In this document: one piece after another, positions 13,036 through 20,518 of the stretch
Layout: each line of letters begins with the position of its first letter
How positions within the stretch are numbered: the stretch's first letter is position 1
Assembly (NCBI GenBank): GCA_948745425.1
Contig: CAPZDM010000025.1
Location: forward strand, 1-21,572
Direction of reading: 5' to 3'
Source: an uncultured Clostridia bacterium
Lineage (GTDB): Bacteria; Bacillota; Clostridia; TANB77; CAG-508
Length of the DNA stretch: 21,572 nucleotides
Notes under the pieces: generated by a model
What the model was told of the DNA's origin: nothing
What the model saw: the letters and a program-made list of their open reading frames with translations, nothing else
Databases searched by the model: none
Program-made: the position numbers and the translations under genes

Positions 13036-15666
13036 TTAAATATGTTCTAGATTTTTAACAATATCTTCAACCTCTTTTTTGTCTTGTTCTGAAATTTCTT
13101 CTTTTTCTTCATCTTCAAGCCATTTTATTAAGTTTAAGTTTTCTACGTCTAGTAACATTGAATGTTTTGGCATTACTCTAAATGTATATCCGTAATCTCC
13201 TCCTGTTTTTAATTCTATCTCTCCAGTATATAGATTATCTTCTTTAATATCTCTTGCCATAGATGTAATATTTATGTCTTCAAATGTTCCATTTGGCATT
13301 ATCTTTGCTGAATACACTTCAACAGATATACTATCAGGATTTATATTTGGTAATTCTACTTTGCAACTAACTTTTATTTTATTTCCTGCATCTATTGAAA
13401 CATCTTTTATATTACCTTTTTGGGTTATTTTTATTTTATCCCATTCATTTTTAGCATTTGATTTCCATTCATTATATCCTATAACATTTTCTAAATCTTT
13501 ATAATATGTGTTATAAAGATTGCATAATGGTAAATATAGTTTTTCTGTATAGTCTACAACCATTCTAGCAGTACTATACATTCCTCCTGTAGATATAATT
13601 GAATTTTTCATTGTTTGTACCCATGTATTTGAAAAGTCTTCATCATATGTTTTTTCATAATACATTGGTATAATTTTGTTTTCTAAAGTATTATATATGC
13701 TTTGGCAATCTGCATTGTCTTGAATATCATAAGAGTCATATTCATCATTAGTGCCTATTATCCATCCATTTTCCTTATTATATCCTTCTACCCACCAGCC
13801 ATCTAATATACTAAAGTTTACAACTCCATTTACTGATGCCTTTTGTCCACTTGTTCCTGAGGCTTCCATTGGTCTTCTTGGGTTGTTTAGCCAAACATCT
13901 ACACCACTTACTAAATATCTTGCCATTTCAATATCATAATCTTCTAATAAAAATATTTTTCCTTTGAATTGTGGTTTCATTGATATTTCGTGTATTTGTC
14001 TTATTAATTCTTGACCTTCAACATCTCTTGGGTGTGCCTTTCCAGCAAAGATTAATTGTACTGGTCTATCTTGGTTATTTAAAATTTGCGTAATTCTTTC
14101 TAAATCTCTAAATATTAATGTTGCTCTTTTATATGTTGCAAATCTTCTTGCAAAACCTATTGTTAGTGCATTTGGATTAAGCTTTGATGTTATTTCTGTT
14201 ATTTCCTCATATGGAGTTCCATTTTTTCTTAGCCTGTTTGTTACATTTTCTTTTACTAATTTTAATAGTTTTTCTTTTCTTGACATATGTGCATTCCATA
14301 AATCTGCATTTGGTATGTCTTGAACTTTTTTCCATGTCTCTTCTTCATGTATTTTGTCTTGCCAGTATGGTGTTAAATATTCATTATATAATTCTTTTAA
14401 TTTTGGCGCTAACCATGAACATGTATGTATACCATTTGTAACATGTGTTATTGGTGATTCGTTTGATGCAATATCTGGCCAACATTCTCCAAATAGCTCT
14501 CTTGATACTTCTCCATGAAGTTTACTAACTCCATTTTTCTTTCCTGCAATTTTTAATGCTAAAATTCCCATGTTGAAACCACTTTCAGTAGGTTGATTTG
14601 GAGCTACGCCTAGTCTTAAAAATTCTTCTCTTTCAATTCCTAATAATGTCCAGAAATTTTTAAAGTATTTATCTATTAAGTCTATGTTAAATATATCGTT
14701 TCCTGCTGGTACTGGTGTGTGTGTTGTAAATACAGTTTGTGAAGTAACAATATCTCTTGCTATTTTAAATGCAATTTTCTTATCTTCTATCAATTCTCTC
14801 ATTAGTTCTAATAGTAAGAAGGCTGAATGTCCTTCGTTCATATGGTAAACTGTTGGCTTTAAACCCAATTCTTTTATTAGTTTAGTTCCAGCCATTCCTA
14901 AGACAATTTCTTGTCTTATTCTCATGTCTTGGTCTCCACCATATAACCTTTTTGTAATTTCTCTTAAATCTTCATCACTATTTTCTAGAATATCTGAATC
15001 CATAAAGTATAGTTTTATTCTTCCTACATTTACTTGCCATACTTTTAAGTATACTCTTCTTCTTTGTATTTTTTCTGAAATTATTAAATCATTTCCATTA
15101 GCATCTTTTACCGGTGTTATTGGTAAATTTTCTAAATCTATATCTGTATAAACAGATTCTTGTCTACCTTCTCTATTTATTACTTGATGGAAATAACCAT
15201 TTTTATATAATAGACCAATTCCTATTAAAGGAAGTCCTAAGTCACTTGCTGCTTTTAAATGGTCTCCTGATAGAATTCCAAGACCACCTGAATATATAGG
15301 TAAAATTTGGTCTAATCCATATTCTGCTGAAAAATATGCAATTAAATCGTTTTTATTTTCTGGATATTTTCTATTAAACCATGTAGATTTACTGTTTATA
15401 TAACCTTCAAATTCTTCTACAACTTTGTCATATTCTTTTAAGAAATTAACATCTGTAGAATATTTTTCTAGTTTTTCTTGAGATACAAGTTTTAAAAATT
15501 TAACTGGGTTTTTATCTACTTGTTCCCATAAATCAATATCAATTTCTTTAAATAATCTTAAAAAGTCTGTGTTCCATGACCACCAAACATTATAAGCTAT
15601 TTCTGTTAATTTATTAATCCTTTTTGGTAATTGAGGATTAACTGTAATTCTATTAAACATATACAT
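13036..15666 (-). CDS. glgP: Alpha-glucan (glycogen/maltodextrin) phosphorylase
   Basis: An 876-aa GT35 enzyme that releases glucose-1-phosphate from alpha-1,4-glucan ends using phosphate and pyridoxal phosphate. It is the longer bacterial type with an N-terminal extension ('PKRINKLTEIAYNVWWSWN', about 14-32) before the catalytic core 'YFSAEYGLD...YSGGLGILSGDH'. The cofactor lysine is K609 in 'EASGTSGQKASVNG'. A C-terminal beta-rich segment (about 770-850) is usual for this type; a short acidic helical tail follows. GGAGG lies 11 bases before the first ATG; a second ATG two codons later is too far. Two tandem promoters precede it and a terminator follows, so it is a single-gene unit. No other glycogen gene is nearby. 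Enzyme class is certain; natural substrate is not. Confidence 0.96.
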   Translation of the reverse strand: MYMFNRITVNPQLPKRINKLTEIAYNVWWSWNTDFLRLFKEIDIDLWEQVDKNPVKFLKLVSQEKLEKYSTDVNFLKEYDKVVEEFEGYINSKSTWFNRKYPENKNDLIAYFSAEYGLDQILPIYSGGLGILSGDHLKAASDLGLPLIGIGLLYKNGYFHQVINREGRQESVYTDIDLENLPITPVKDANGNDLIISEKIQRRRVYLKVWQVNVGRIKLYFMDSDILENSDEDLREITKRLYGGDQDMRIRQEIVLGMAGTKLIKELGLKPTVYHMNEGHSAFLLLELMRELIEDKKIAFKIARDIVTSQTVFTTHTPVPAGNDIFNIDLIDKYFKNFWTLLGIEREEFLRLGVAPNQPTESGFNMGILALKIAGKKNGVSKLHGEVSRELFGECWPDIASNESPITHVTNGIHTCSWLAPKLKELYNEYLTPYWQDKIHEEETWKKVQDIPNADLWNAHMSRKEKLLKLVKENVTNRLRKNGTPYEEITEITSKLNPNALTIGFARRFATYKRATLIFRDLERITQILNNQDRPVQLIFAGKAHPRDVEGQELIRQIHEISMKPQFKGKIFLLEDYDIEMARYLVSGVDVWLNNPRRPMEASGTSGQKASVNGVVNFSILDGWWVEGYNKENGWIIGTNDEYDSYDIQDNADCQSIYNTLENKIIPMYYEKTYDEDFSNTWVQTMKNSIISTGGMYSTARMVVDYTEKLYLPLCNLYNTYYKDLENVIGYNEWKSNAKNEWDKIKITQKGNIKDVSIDAGNKIKVSCKVELPNINPDSISVEVYSAKIMPNGTFEDINITSMARDIKEDNLYTGEIELKTGGDYGYTFRVMPKHSMLLDVENLNLIKWLEDEEKEEISEQDKKEVEDIVKNLEHI

Positions 15667-15718
15667 AAAGATATGTACCTCCTTTTGTTTTTTACAAGTC
15701 TTTCGTTTTAATATATTT

Positions 15719-15747
15719 ATTATCCATTAAATTAGTGAAAATGTCAA
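15719..15747 (-). promoter_or_regulatory. glgP promoter, proximal
   Basis: -35 TTGACA and -10 GATAAT with a 17-bp spacer, about 50 bases before the glgP start. Confidence 0.72.
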
Positions 15748-15754
15748 TTGGTTT

Positions 15755-15783
15755 TTTATATTTTTTGTTCTTTTTAATGTCAA
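15755..15783 (-). promoter_or_regulatory. glgP promoter, distal
   Basis: -35 TTGACA and -10 TATAAA with a 17-bp spacer, directly upstream of the proximal promoter. The -35 box begins four bases after a hairpin that should end the preceding transcript. Confidence 0.65.
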
Positions 15784-15786
15784 TAA

Positions 15787-15812
15787 GGATGGAAACTTTT
15801 TTGTTTCCACCC
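15787..15812 (-). terminator. Hairpin after the 70-aa gene, probable terminator
   Basis: On the minus strand GGGTGGAAAC pairs with GTTTCCATCC (ten pairs, one G-T) around an AAAAAA loop. Only a weak T-run (TTATT) follows, so termination may be incomplete. Confidence 0.6.
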
Positions 15813-15836
15813 CTATCTTTCGCTGAAGTTAGATAA

Positions 15837-16049
15837 TTACTTGTTCTCTTCTGCAAGAAATTTTTTGAGGTCATTTTGGAAGTTTTCCATTGATCCCCAA
15901 AACAAAAGAATATCTGTCTCCTGTTTTGAATTCCATGGTACATATACGTCTCCTTCCAATTTTTCTAAGTCCAATACAAGCTGATCCCCTAAAACCTTGT
16001 ACTTTATTTGTACCAAAGTTCTTTCTTTCGTTTCTAAAATTTTTGCCAT
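15837..16049 (-). CDS. Unknown 70-aa protein
   Basis: I do not recognise this small soluble protein. It begins 'MAKILETKERTLVQIKYKVL', has hydrophobic-alternating stretches that suggest beta strands ('LVLDLEKLEGDVYVPW'), and a C-terminal helix-prone end 'ENFQNDLKKFLAEENK'. It has three tryptophan/aromatic-rich spots (PW, FWG) but no cysteine, signal or membrane helix. AAGGAGG lies seven bases before the ATG. It sits alone between spoIIIAH and glgP, with a palindrome over its likely promoter and a hairpin after it, so it looks like an independently regulated single gene. An overlapping frame on the same strand (15692-15943) has no ribosome site and is not considered coding. Confidence 0.8.
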   Translation of the reverse strand: MAKILETKERTLVQIKYKVLGDQLVLDLEKLEGDVYVPWNSKQETDILLFWGSMENFQNDLKKFLAEENK

Positions 16050-16108
16050 TTTACTTCCTCCTTATTAAAGAGAAAGACCTATACAAGCGCCTCTCTAACA
16101 ATATTTAC

Positions 16109-16130
16109 TAAAATAGTATATACTATTTTA
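16109..16130. repeat. Perfect 22-bp palindrome, likely operator
   Basis: The half-site TAAAATAGTAT is followed directly by its exact complement ATACTATTTTA. It lies about 60 bases before the 70-aa gene. It has no loop and no G/C-rich stem, so it is a poor terminator and a better candidate for a dimeric repressor site. Confidence 0.6.
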
Positions 16131-16143
16131 CATAAAATTTTAA
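16115..16143 (-). promoter_or_regulatory. Possible promoter of the 70-aa gene
   Basis: -35 TTAAAA and -10 TATACT with a 17-bp spacer. The -10 box lies inside the 22-bp palindrome. The -35 box is weak, as expected for a regulated promoter or for chance in AT-rich DNA. Confidence 0.4.
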
Positions 16144-16155
16144 GCTTTTTTCTAT

Positions 16156-16782
16156 TTATTTCACTGATATATGTATATTGTCTGCATCTGCTTCTAATTC
16201 CCTTGATATTATGTTCTGAATTTGAGCAATTTCTTCTTGTGATAAATTCCCTTTTCCAATTATTACACTTATACTTTTATCATTTACAAATATTATACAT
16301 TTATCAAATCCTTTTGCTAGTAATAGATTTTCTGATATCATAATTGAATTTTGTATTTTATTTATATTTGCAATTTCTTGTGTAGTTATTGCTTTTTGCT
16401 CTTCTGATACATTCGGATTTTCTATTATTTTTTGATAGTTTTCTATTACTTGTGAATACATATTTGTTCTATCTAATTTGGCTGATACAAAATATCCATC
16501 ATCTTCTTTTGTTTCTTTGTTTTCTTCTTCATTTTTCTCTTCTTCACTAAATACCTCTTGAGTTTGTTCTTGATTATCACTTACTAATTTTGCATCTCCA
16601 AGTTTTGCTATTTCTTCTTGTTGTTCTTCTGTATTCGTATTTGAAGCTACCTCTTCTTGATTTGTAATTTCTGAACTTACTTGTTCTGTTTTGTTTTTTC
16701 CCATATAGTCTAAATATCCTGCTGTTACTAACATTAACGCTATTACCAATATTGTTAATTCATTCTTTTTAATTATTTTCAT
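16156..16782 (-). CDS. spoIIIAH: Stage III sporulation protein AH
   Basis: A 208-aa mother-cell membrane protein that pairs with forespore SpoIIQ across the intermembrane space to hold the engulfed forespore and form the feeding-tube channel. One N-terminal membrane helix (about 9-26), a long Glu/Gln-rich linker (about 30-95), then the ring-building domain at the C-terminus, with 'AKGFDKCIIFVNDKSISVII' and a final helix 'EEIAQIQNIISRELEADADNIHISVK' in outline. AAAGG lies about 12 bases before the ATG. It is the last gene of spoIIIA but is set apart from spoIIIAG by 161 bases containing a repeat copy; the other gaps are 12-58 bases. The family is clear, the linker is poorly conserved. Confidence 0.93.
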   Translation of the reverse strand: MKIIKKNELTILVIALMLVTAGYLDYMGKNKTEQVSSEITNQEEVASNTNTEEQQEEIAKLGDAKLVSDNQEQTQEVFSEEEKNEEENKETKEDDGYFVSAKLDRTNMYSQVIENYQKIIENPNVSEEQKAITTQEIANINKIQNSIMISENLLLAKGFDKCIIFVNDKSISVIIGKGNLSQEEIAQIQNIISRELEADADNIHISVK

Positions 16783-16822
16783 AAATTATCATTCCTTTCG
16801 TGTATATCATTTTCATTCATAA

Positions 16823-16914
16823 GGGCACAGTGGTGTCACTGCTCTCTTGGAGCCCAGTTAAATTTGGCGTTGCCAAATTTATCGTAGGCATTCCCACAAA
16901 CGGTGCCCCTACAA
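16823..16914 (-). repeat. Short intergenic repeat, copy 6 (extended), inside the spoIIIA operon
   Basis: The minus-strand ends match the long-form copies: head TTGTAGGGGCACCGTTTGTG, tail GTGACACCACTGTGCCC. The middle is replaced by about 50 different bases, including a perfect 9-bp hairpin, GCCAAATTT with AAATTTGGC around three bases (16860-16880). It lies between spoIIIAG and spoIIIAH. Confidence 0.8.
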
Positions 16915-16943
16915 TGATTAATTTTATATGTTTTTTTAGAGTA

Positions 16944-17540
16944 TTAATTCATTTCGAATACCTGAACTTTGTATGTAGCTAACCCCGTAATTGCTTCTAC
17001 TGCTGAGATTATATTACTTTTTACCGTTGCATTTGAAGCACCTTCTGCAATTACTATTGCACCTTTTACTACTGGATTTATTACTGTTTGTGTTTCTATT
17101 TTTGAACCATCTGAATAGACAATTTCTTTTGATGTGTCTTTTTCTTCAATAACTCTAGTTCCACCACCTGAGTCTGTTTCTTGGGTTGTTGATACCTTGG
17201 AGTTTTCATTTTGCATAGGTACTACTTCACTTCCCTTTGAGTATGTAATCATCACATTTACTTTGCCTACTCCTTCCATTTTAGCTAATATTCCTTCTAG
17301 TTTTTCTTCTAATTCATCTGATGTTCCTTTATTATCATCTACTTTTTCTGCTAATCTTTTGTACCCTATACTTTCTTCTGTTGTATTATCTTTTGTTTTT
17401 GTGTCTCCTCTCCATATTGTATTTATTGCTATTAATGTAACTATTAGTATTATTATAAATACTACTAGACTTTCTATCTTTTTTTTATCTGTCTTACCTT
17501 CATATTTAGATTTAATCATTTGCATTTTTTCTTTTAGCAT
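16944..17540 (-). CDS. spoIIIAG: Stage III sporulation protein AG
   Basis: A 198-aa bitopic protein that forms the large ring of the SpoIIIA-SpoIIQ channel. One membrane helix (about 23-43) is followed by a linker and a ring-building domain like those of type III secretion ring proteins: 'LEGILAKMEGVGKVNVMITY' (about 82-101), then an inserted beta region with 'EKDTSKEIVYSDGS', then 'VVKGAIVIAEGASNATVKSNI' in outline and a last strand 'YKVQVFEMN'. AAGGAGG lies eight bases before the ATG, 13 bases after spoIIIAF. The repeat copy lies just beyond its stop. Identification is secure. Confidence 0.96.
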   Translation of the reverse strand: MLKEKMQMIKSKYEGKTDKKKIESLVVFIIILIVTLIAINTIWRGDTKTKDNTTEESIGYKRLAEKVDDNKGTSDELEEKLEGILAKMEGVGKVNVMITYSKGSEVVPMQNENSKVSTTQETDSGGGTRVIEEKDTSKEIVYSDGSKIETQTVINPVVKGAIVIAEGASNATVKSNIISAVEAITGLATYKVQVFEMN

Positions 17541-17553
17541 AATGTTAACCTCC

Positions 17554-18159
17554 TTACTTTATTAAAATGTGTTTATTATCTATACCGTATTCTTGATTTA
17601 AAAAAGTTTTTATCTCACTCTCCTCCTCTTGTGTTAAATTTCCTTTCGGACGAGCACTACTTGTTCCTACTGTTATTTTATTAATTGCTATTTGATTTTC
17701 TGCATTTTCATTATTATCTTGTTCTTTTTTAGATAAACCAATTTGTATTTCCTTAATTGTTCCATATTGCTCACTATTTTCTTTTACATCAACTTCTAAT
17801 TTTATATTGCTTACAATAAAGCCCTTTTCCCTTAATTTATTTTCCATATCTTGTTTTAAATTTAATTTATATGTTTCTTCAAAACTATTGGTTTCTATTT
17901 TTTCTACACTACTTTCTAGATTCTGATATATATCACTACTTGCAAAATAATTTTCATAATCTATATTCGAAAAATCTAAATTTTTACCACCTATTAGATT
18001 TAAAGCTGGTGCAATAATTGCATATACAATATATATTCCTATGACTGTTTTTATATATTTCGTGCTTTTACTATTAGGAGATAATATCATTTCTAATATA
18101 ATTGCAACTACAACGCTAACTATTACTTGGCGTGCCCACGAACTAAGATATGTAACCAT
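17554..18159 (-). CDS. spoIIIAF: Stage III sporulation protein AF
   Basis: A 201-aa mother-cell membrane protein of the SpoIIIA complex. It starts 'MVTYLSSWARQVIVSVVVAI', the conserved family opening, with two close membrane helices (about 10-26 and 35-56), followed by a soluble domain that ends 'TFLNQEYGIDNKHILIK', resembling the ring-building fold of SpoIIIAG/AH. GAAGGGAG lies seven bases before the ATG. It is packed between spoIIIAE (16-base gap) and spoIIIAG. Its precise function in the complex is not established; it is needed for sigma-G activity in B. subtilis. Confidence 0.95.
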   Translation of the reverse strand: MVTYLSSWARQVIVSVVVAIILEMILSPNSKSTKYIKTVIGIYIVYAIIAPALNLIGGKNLDFSNIDYENYFASSDIYQNLESSVEKIETNSFEETYKLNLKQDMENKLREKGFIVSNIKLEVDVKENSEQYGTIKEIQIGLSKKEQDNNENAENQIAINKITVGTSSARPKGNLTQEEESEIKTFLNQEYGIDNKHILIK

Positions 18160-18175
18160 TATATTTCTCCCTTCT

Positions 18176-19306
18176 TTAAATGTTCGAAATCTTTATTACT
18201 ATTGTTACACCAATTATTAACATTACAGATATTGAACATACCATTGCCAGGAGCACTTTAAAGGTGTCTCTCATTTGTTCTATTATATCTATTATTTTTT
18301 TATCTGCTAATGGCTGACATACAGCTGATAAAATATGGTATAGTATTGTGAGCACAGCTAGTCTAATTATTGGCATTGCACATATTCCAATTATTACGAT
18401 TACACCAATTATTCCAACTGCATTTTTTAGCACTATTCCACTTCCCAATACCATTTCTGTTGTATCACTCAAAATTTTCCCTACAACTGGAATTGCATTT
18501 GAGACTACAGCTTTTGTAGTTTTAGTAGTAATCTTATCAACATGTCCTGTCAAACTGCTTTCTAATGACAACACACTTGTAAATATTGTTAGTACTATTC
18601 CTAATATCCATACAACACTTGATTTAAAGGTTTTAGCAATTTTATCTATTTGGACTTTATCAGAAATTTTTGATATTATTCCTAATGATGTTCCAATTAA
18701 AACCATTGGTAATAAAAAAGCAGATATAAAATTTCCTATAAATGTAATCATTATGAGTAAAATCCCCTGTACAGTACTTGCTGTTACTAAGTTTCCTGTT
18801 ATCATCATTAATGTTAATAATAATGGAATTAGTGAATATGAAAACCCAACTAAGTTTTGAATTGTGTTTTTTATACTAGAAATTATTCCTGCAAAATTGG
18901 TCATTATTAATGTAACTATTAATATATATTGTACAAAATATGTGATTTGGCTAATTCCACCATTGTCTAATCCATCACTTACACTTTTTAAAATACTATG
19001 TACTACTATGATTATTATTATACTTCCTATCATAGTAATCTGATTTCTTATCTCTATTCCTAAAAGATTTACTATTTTTTTTGCAAAGCTTGCTTCATCT
19101 ATATCTCCAGTTATTGCAGAGCTTAATATGTCAGTAAAGTTTATTCCATCAAAAACATTTTCTGTATATTTTTGTGCCTCAGATATAAAAGATGAAATAT
19201 CTAGCATTTCTTCAGCAGATTCTATTATATCTTCGCTTGCCAGAGATGTAGTTGGTATTGCAAATATTAAAATTATCATAATTAATAAAATTCTTTTTAA
19301 TTTCAT
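18176..19306 (-). CDS. spoIIIAE: Stage III sporulation protein AE
   Basis: A 376-aa polytopic membrane protein and the largest SpoIIIA subunit. A cleavable signal peptide (1-23, ending 'PTTSLA') is followed by an outside segment and about seven hydrophobic helices from residue 93 to the end. The landmark 'KAVVSNAIPVVGKILSDTTE' lies between membrane helices and is conserved in the family. It is thought to form part of the inner channel or export apparatus in the mother-cell membrane. It lies 12 bases after spoIIIAD, with an AAAAGGAG site before the ATG. Family assignment is secure. Confidence 0.96.
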   Translation of the reverse strand: MKLKRILLIMIILIFAIPTTSLASEDIIESAEEMLDISSFISEAQKYTENVFDGINFTDILSSAITGDIDEASFAKKIVNLLGIEIRNQITMIGSIIIIIVVHSILKSVSDGLDNGGISQITYFVQYILIVTLIMTNFAGIISSIKNTIQNLVGFSYSLIPLLLTLMMITGNLVTASTVQGILLIMITFIGNFISAFLLPMVLIGTSLGIISKISDKVQIDKIAKTFKSSVVWILGIVLTIFTSVLSLESSLTGHVDKITTKTTKAVVSNAIPVVGKILSDTTEMVLGSGIVLKNAVGIIGVIVIIGICAMPIIRLAVLTILYHILSAVCQPLADKKIIDIIEQMRDTFKVLLAMVCSISVMLIIGVTIVIKISNI

Positions 19307-19318
19307 TTGTTTCTCCTT

Positions 19319-19705
19319 TTAAGGTAAAACATGTACAATGGTCTCCAATAATGCAGATATTATAGGTATTGACATAGATATTATTATTACTTTTCCACCT
19401 AAGTCTACCTTGGATGCAATTGCACTTTCACCAGAGTCCTTACAAATACTTACTGCAAATTCTGTTAGAAAAGCTATTCCCGTAATTTTGATTAGTACTG
19501 TTAAAAAGCCATTTGTATCACTAACTTTGTTTGATAATTCTGTTAATAGTTCTATTATTCCATTTAGTCTTGTCATAACAAGTCCTAAAATAATAACCCC
19601 AGCACAAATTGATACATATATAGTAAATTCTGGTTTATATTGTTTTAAAATAATGACAATAATTACAGCAATTAAGCCAATTCCAATAATTTTAATAATA
19701 TCCAT
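19319..19705 (-). CDS. spoIIIAD: Stage III sporulation protein AD
   Basis: A 128-aa membrane protein with four hydrophobic helices (about 3-20, 28-45, 68-88, 103-124). 'SKVDLGGKVIIISMSIPIIS' near the end is the family signature. Together with SpoIIIAC it resembles small export-gate membrane subunits and probably forms the membrane base of the feeding tube. AAGGAAT lies about 12 bases before the ATG. It is 19 bases after spoIIIAC and 12 bases before spoIIIAE, so clearly in the same transcript. Confidence 0.95.
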   Translation of the reverse strand: MDIIKIIGIGLIAVIIVIILKQYKPEFTIYVSICAGVIILGLVMTRLNGIIELLTELSNKVSDTNGFLTVLIKITGIAFLTEFAVSICKDSGESAIASKVDLGGKVIIISMSIPIISALLETIVHVLP

Positions 19706-19724
19706 ATTTATATATCATTCCTTA

Positions 19725-19919
19725 TTATAAATTAAATAAAGTTCTGACAGTATCAAATAATGTACTGATTTCTTTAATTACTAAACTTAAGACTATAACT
19801 AGTCCTGCTAAAGTAGTCATCATTGCCTGATCTTCTCTTCCAGCCCTTACTAGAACTTGATGTAATACAGCAACTAAAATTCCTATTGCTGCAATCTTAA
19901 ATAATAAATTAATATCCAT
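19725..19919 (-). CDS. spoIIIAC: Stage III sporulation protein AC
   Basis: A 64-aa protein with two membrane helices (about 3-22 and 32-52) joined by a charged loop 'VRAGREDQ', the family signature. It pairs with SpoIIIAD in the mother-cell membrane. The start is the internal ATG of MDINLLFK: GGAGG lies eight bases upstream of it, and the longer frame's ATG is itself part of that ribosome site. The length matches the family. The gap to the true end of spoIIIAB is 58 bases. Confidence 0.95.
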   Translation of the reverse strand: MDINLLFKIAAIGILVAVLHQVLVRAGREDQAMMTTLAGLVIVLSLVIKEISTLFDTVRTLFNL

Positions 19920-19977
19920 GTAAATATCCTCCATTTTTATTTCATTACTCTATAAAAACTATATTGGAAAAGAATTG

Positions 19978-20488
19978 TTAAATTAAAATTATAACTAGTC
20001 CAACTCCTGTTAAAACTCCTAGAGTCTTGTACAATTTCTTATTTTTGTTTTCTTCTGCTCGTGCTTGTTGTATTTGTGTTTCTAAAAATTCTTGTGTTAG
20101 TTTTACTTTACTAAGTTGTCCTTGTAAGTCAGTTTGCCCTAGTATTTTTCCGAAAATCTCTAATTATATCTAAATCTTCTTTAATTAGATTTGTCTGTGA
20201 TATATTTACAGAGTGCTCCCAAGCTTCTTTTGCTGAAGTTTCTTTCATTTTTACTGCTGCTACTTTAAAGATACTTCCAATTTCTCTTTTTATGTTATTG
20301 GAAATTTCTATAAAGATATCTGCTATTGGTTCATATGTATATTCTATTTTAGCCTCAAAAAAGTTGAGGGCTTTTTTCATTTCACATAATTGTATGGTTC
20401 TATTCTTATATTTATTAGCTATCATTATTCCTACTAATGTAGAGCCACCAAATATTGAGCATAATATAATACTTTTTATAAATAACAT
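19978..20488 (-). CDS. spoIIIAB: Stage III sporulation protein AB, interrupted by a +1 frameshift
   Basis: SpoIIIAB is a mother-cell membrane protein of the SpoIIIA complex. The first frame (20488 to a TGA at 20129) covers an N-terminal membrane helix and most of the helical domain, ending 'DIIRDFRKNTRAN'. Removing one base near 20152 joins it to the rest: 'DFGKILGQTDLQGQ', the helix 'LTQEFLETQIQQARAEENKNKKLY' in outline and a last membrane helix 'VLTGVGLVIILI' ending at 19978. The joined product is 169 aa, normal for the family. The site reads GAT-TTT-CGG-A: one extra C. This may be a sequencing error, a real mutation or programmed frameshifting. The start is the ATG of MLFIKS with AAGGGG nine bases upstream; the TTG two codons earlier is too close to it. 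Confidence 0.88.
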
Positions 20489-20518
20489 ACTCAATTTCCC
20501 CTTTCTAAATATATATAT

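Noticed and set aside
15692..15943. An 83-codon minus-strand frame overlapping the 70-aa gene and the glgP promoters
   Set aside because: It has no ribosome site, overlaps a well-initiated gene in another frame and runs through a hairpin and two promoters.
20129..20494. spoIIIAB as a complete but short 119-121 aa gene
   Set aside because: The missing family-typical C-terminus is encoded directly downstream in the +1 frame, so the short form is the product of a frameshift.
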